A stretch of DNA of 12,087 bases from Paraglomus occultum (taxonomy: Eukaryota > Glomeromycota > Glomeromycetes > Paraglomerales > Paraglomeraceae): assembly GCA_910592205.1 (NCBI GenBank), contig CAJVPJ010001125.1:1-12087 (forward strand). The letters are read 5' to 3'. Positions within the stretch are counted from its first letter, which is position 1. Each line of letters starts with the position of its first letter. Under the pieces are notes generated by a model, which made no database searches, was not told where the DNA came from, and saw only the letters and a program-made list of their open reading frames with translations. The position numbers and the translations under genes were made by a program. Below, in pieces: positions 9,148 to 12,087 of this stretch.

Positions 9148-9884
9148 ACCAATATTTTCATGCTAGTTAGATATATAAATCTCATAAACATATCCCAAAT
9201 CAAATACATGAAAATCCTAGACTTTGTTGGTAATCTATATAGTTGTGATTGTTATTTGTTACTATCCATCCATCCCACTCATTCCATCCCACCCATTCCA
9301 TCCCACCCAATCTATCCCATCCAATCTATCTCATCCAATCCAATCCGCTATTCGATTCATCACACATTCATTAAATTAATCCTTTCTCGAATATACTATT
9401 GTCACCTTGTATTTATTACCATATTTGTAATCGATGAGAGACTGCTCCTCAATCTGGTTGTGTGGCGTATATTTTCTTTCTATTGTACGGCTGCAAGGGT
9501 GTGCATCTGACGCTAACCTAATTATTCCACTGTCGTCACATCCCTATCCCGATTGTTTCGCAAGGTGAAAAAAAAAACCTGATCTTTTCGAATATTTTTT
9601 TCCATTGTTACTGCCAGCCCAAAAGCAAATGAATGGACAGAGAATGCAGCCATTATAAAAACTAAATATCGAAATAAGCCATATGCAAGATCTGCCTTAT
9701 GCTTGAAAAAGTAGGGCAAACATCGTTATCATATGCCAAGTACATCGCTCATGCCCACATCGTTAATCTTTACATTGCCTGGATGTTTGATGTAGGGTAG
9801 ACTAAGAAAAACGTACAACGTCAGCACATAGCGCAGATTGGTCAATGCTTGGTTGGGGTGAGGAATAAGCAAGACATATGATGT
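9148..9884. other. Spacer around a pyrimidine repeat, no convincing gene
   Basis: Apart from the CCATCC/CCAATC array, this stretch is AT-rich sequence without recognisable genes. A 116-codon + strand ORF (9160-9510) is largely translated repeat. A 65-codon minus-strand ORF (9719-9522) has one hydrophobic, membrane-like segment but matches nothing I know. Confidence 0.55.
9263..9347 (+). repeat. Pyrimidine-rich CCATCC / CCAATC tandem repeat
   Basis: An irregular array built from CATTCCATCCCACC and the shorter ATCCAATCTATC-type units. It is almost purine-free except for A. The + strand ORF across it (SIPPIPSHPIYPIQ) is a translation of the repeat and not evidence of a protein. Confidence 0.85.
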
Positions 9885-10047
9885 GTTGGGTATTGTGAGT
9901 ATTGTGAGTATTGTAGATATTGTGAGTATTGTGGGTATTGTGAATGTTGTGGGTATTGTGAGTATTATAGATATTGTGGATGTTGTGAATGTTGTGGGTA
10001 TTGTGGGTATTGTGGATGTTGTGGATGTTGTGGATGTTGCGGGTATT
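9885..10047 (+). repeat. 9-bp GT-rich minisatellite
   Basis: About 18 tandem copies of a 9-bp unit, mainly ATTGTGGGT, ATTGTGAGT or GTTGTGGAT. Variants alternate in position 1 (A or G) and in the last triplet. Since the unit is three codons long, one frame stays open from 9862 to TAG at 10054, reading I-V-x, V-V-x, but it has no ATG. I treat it as noncoding. Confidence 0.93.
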
Positions 10048-10361
10048 ATTGATTAGTCAACAATTATTATATTATCATATCTTGTAATTAAAAATCTCCT
10101 CCCCTACTTTATTACACAATAAAAAATTTACAAACAAGCTTCTCCTTACTTTATCACACGATCACACAGGCAGTTTTGTTGCAACTAACTGCAAGCTAGA
10201 ATTTGCACGGGGTAGGGTTGACGAATAGAAAGACGTTGAGTCAAGCAGTCGGGTTTTTTAGAGTTTGCACGATACTTTTTCTTTGTAAGAGAAACGACTA
10301 TTATTATTGTCGCATTTGCATATCAAACGAGCAAAGGTGTTTCTATAGTTTAAGTGGTAGC

Positions 10362-10388
10362 AAAAAAAAAAAAAAAACTTTTTTTTTT
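10362..10388. repeat. A16-C-T10 homopolymer inverted repeat
   Basis: Sixteen A, one C, ten T. The arms can pair into an AT hairpin. Homopolymer lengths are prone to sequencing and assembly error. Confidence 0.85.
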
Positions 10389-10400
10389 AACGCGGGCTTG

Positions 10401-10418
10401 TTATTAATATATTAATAA
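10401..10418. repeat. 18-bp perfect AT palindrome
   Basis: TTATTAATATATTAATAA reads the same on both strands. It lies 12 bases after the A/T homopolymer hairpin. Confidence 0.9.
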
Positions 10419-10701
10419 TCTCTCACGAATTAATAATAAGGAATAAATAGTAAATTACTTTATTAACGTCAATGTTTGATTGTTGATTTTACCCAATTTG
10501 GGTCAAGGGGTATGCAAATGCTGATGGCATAATACAAATACAAATCCCCTAGATAGTTATACAACTCGAGTATCAACACCCGTCATACCGAGCGTAGTCT
10601 ATATATAGTGATGATATGCTCGACTGCATCCCGTAACTACCTTTTAACAAACTCGAGGAATTTCTCTTACAATTGGGGGGGTGGAGGCGGAAGAGGAATG
10701 C

Positions 10702-10724
10702 GGGGAAGGGGAAAGGGGAGGGGG
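10702..10724 (+). other. Strong G-quadruplex candidate
   Basis: Four runs of at least four G (10702-10705, 10708-10711, 10715-10718, 10720-10724) are separated by loops of 2, 3 and 1 bases, all A. This is a textbook four-tier G-quadruplex pattern. A further eight-G run sits just upstream, near 10674-10681. No gene is nearby in the window. Confidence 0.8.
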
Positions 10725-11992
10725 CAAGAATTTCTTCTTAATTGGTAGTGTATATATTAGTCGCCCACAATGGAGCCGGGCATGCGAAAATATTGTGACG
10801 ATGAGAGAGACAAAGAAATCGTGTGGCTGTGTGGAGAATAGTGTATAATAAAGTGGTCCATTCGTCATTCTCGTATGATAACTGCAGAATATACAGTTGG
10901 GGCAATGTCATTTAGAGTATAATCAAATTACAAGCGAAACATTACTAGCGATAAAGTTTCTATAGTATATACAGTTGATAGTCATACGACTATGGACGTT
11001 CTGAAAATAGCCGCCATTCCAATTGGTCATGTGTCTAAATGAGTTTCCGTCGATCGACAAGGTCGTACAATAAACAGACAAGGGAGAGAATCACACAACA
11101 CTGCTTGCTATAAGGACAGTTTTAGTAGCGAAAGATGGGCAAATGATTTGCCGACTTTTTTTAAGAACAAGTGGGTTGAATGGACAATCGAAAGCTCTTT
11201 GATTACAAAAAGTAAATATTAATAACTCAAATACAAAGTGGTACATGACGCAAGGCTACTGTTTAATCATCATTATTTTTATGCACGAAACTTTTAACTG
11301 GGTGTTTGCTTATCGTCAACCATCAGTGTGTGTATCATTAACCGTATATTGCACTACCCTGAAAGCAAAATTTTAACCATTGTTGATCTTATTGTGGGTG
11401 GAGAACCCTTACCATTATCATTATAATTATCATTACCATAACCATTACCATTACAATTACAACCTCTTACCATTACACCCTTACCCCCCCCCCTCCAATC
11501 GTTGATTAATTTGGTGAGATGATCCGATTATGGAACTGCTATACTTTATTTTACTTGTATTACGTACTTTCGGTACATTTTCAAATAAATGTCAGCAATG
11601 AATCGACAGTAACTCCGGGATGGTTTGTAACCACCTTACAGAATCCCAAGTTGCTGTCAGCCATAAATAGCAGTTAATATGGATAATGCATTAATCACGG
11701 GAGGGCTGCTAATAAACAATGATTTAAACTATTGCACAAGACAATCGCTGCAGGAGAGAATTATACGCTAACAATAATAATATCATCTGGTAATCGGAAT
11801 TATAATATTAATGAAATAATTTAATGTCGCACACACTAATATTGTCTATGCACATTGGTCATGTGTTCAATATCAATAAGCTGACTACTATGGTGACATC
11901 TTAATATGATTACATACATACACATTGCAAAGTTTACTTTCCGTTTAACGACCTAAACCACCTAGTCGCACTGTAAATAATAGAGCCGCATT
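10725..11992. other. Spacer without recognisable genes
   Basis: AT-rich sequence with scattered short motifs: a 15-bp near-perfect palindrome at 11138-11152 followed by a T run, a CATTA/CCATTA-type repeat at 11409-11480, and a C10 run at 11484-11493. I see no conserved protein exon or RNA gene on either strand. Confidence 0.6.
11409..11493 (+). repeat. CATTA/CCATTA repeat ending in a C10 run
   Basis: Irregular array of ACCATT, ATCATT and ACAATT units, ending in a run of ten C at 11484-11493. It is simple sequence with no coding frame of interest. Confidence 0.8.
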
Positions 11993-12030
11993 CCCCCCCC
12001 CCCCCCCCCCCCCGCCCGCCCCCCCCCCCC
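11993..12030 (+). repeat. 38-base C tract with two G interruptions
   Basis: Thirty-six C in 38 bases, interrupted by G at 12014 and 12018. The minus strand is correspondingly G-rich and could form a G-quadruplex, the C strand an i-motif. The length should not be trusted without long-read data. Confidence 0.9.
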
Positions 12031-12087
12031 TTCCAGTCGTGTACTTAGTTGTGTTTTTTATTTTTGTTATTATATTAGTATTTTTTT

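Larger units (their letters stand above)
10048..10700. other. AT-rich spacer with inverted repeats, no gene seen
   Basis: Contains an imperfect direct repeat (CTACTTTATTACACAAT near 10108, CTTACTTTATCACACGAT near 10145), an A16-C-T10 run, and an 18-bp perfect AT palindrome. The 70-codon + strand ORF at 10203-10415 runs into the homopolymer and is not credible. Confidence 0.6.

Noticed and set aside
9160-9510. 116-codon + strand ORF, the longest in the right part.
   Set aside because: Its centre is a translation of the CCATCC repeat and both ends are AT-rich spacer without recognisable motifs.
9522-9719. 65-codon minus-strand ORF with a hydrophobic stretch like a membrane segment.
   Set aside because: Hydrophobic runs are common in translated AT-rich DNA; there is no homologue I recognise and part of it is a translated A run.
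10346-10377. tRNA-like 5' half: TAGTTTAAGTGG fits the A-box consensus and is followed by a poly(A) run, as in a tRNA-derived retroelement.
   Set aside because: No anticodon arm, B box or acceptor pairing follows, and a few A-box matches are expected by chance in this length of DNA.
10644-10868. 74-codon minus-strand ORF rich in Pro and Ser.
   Set aside because: The Pro/Ser stretch is the complement of the G-rich quadruplex region, not a protein domain.
11022-11866. 13-base exact repeat ATTGGTCATGTGT at 11022-11034 and 11854-11866.
   Set aside because: About one 13-base repeat is expected by chance in a window of this size.

Overview
The window is nuclear DNA of a fungus, most likely an early-diverging lineage of the Mucoromycota type; that placement is inference. 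The evidence is an RNA polymerase II subunit gene broken by many short GT-AG introns (60-104 bases), an APSES-family transcription factor (a fungal family), and AT-rich spacers full of homopolymers and simple repeats. There is no bacterial operon structure, rRNA, CRISPR array, insertion sequence or confident tRNA.

Left part (1-3112, + strand): the 3' two-thirds of RPB2, the second-largest subunit of RNA polymerase II. Eleven exons join into an open frame of 792 residues that runs in from the left edge and ends at TGA 3110-3112. The catalytic acidic pair, the C-terminal zinc ribbon and the conserved C-terminal core are all present.

Middle (3113-4122): an A/T-rich convergent spacer with poly(A) signals for both flanking genes. 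A short antisense ORF with a P-loop-like motif overlaps the RPB2 end and is probably fortuitous.

APSES gene (4123-6550, - strand): a complete five-exon gene for a 684-residue StuA/Efg1/Sok2/Phd1-type regulator. It has an S/T/N/P-rich N-terminus, an APSES DNA-binding domain at about residues 197-291, and a long low-complexity C-terminal half with a basic nuclear-localisation-like cluster. Its upstream side has 408 bases without an ATG on the coding strand, plus pyrimidine tracts and an AT run, consistent with a long leader and core promoter.

Right part (about 6960-12087): roughly 5 kb with no recognisable gene. It holds a 17-bp G-rich minisatellite ending in telomere-like repeats, a 9-bp GT-rich minisatellite, a pyrimidine repeat, tetranucleotide microsatellites, a strong G-quadruplex candidate, palindromes and a 38-base C tract. 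It may be the extended control region of the APSES gene, may carry noncoding transcripts, or may be plain repeat-rich spacer; sequence alone does not decide. I see no clearly novel biological system. RPB2 is a housekeeping enzyme and the APSES protein a developmental regulator; their adjacency implies no shared pathway.
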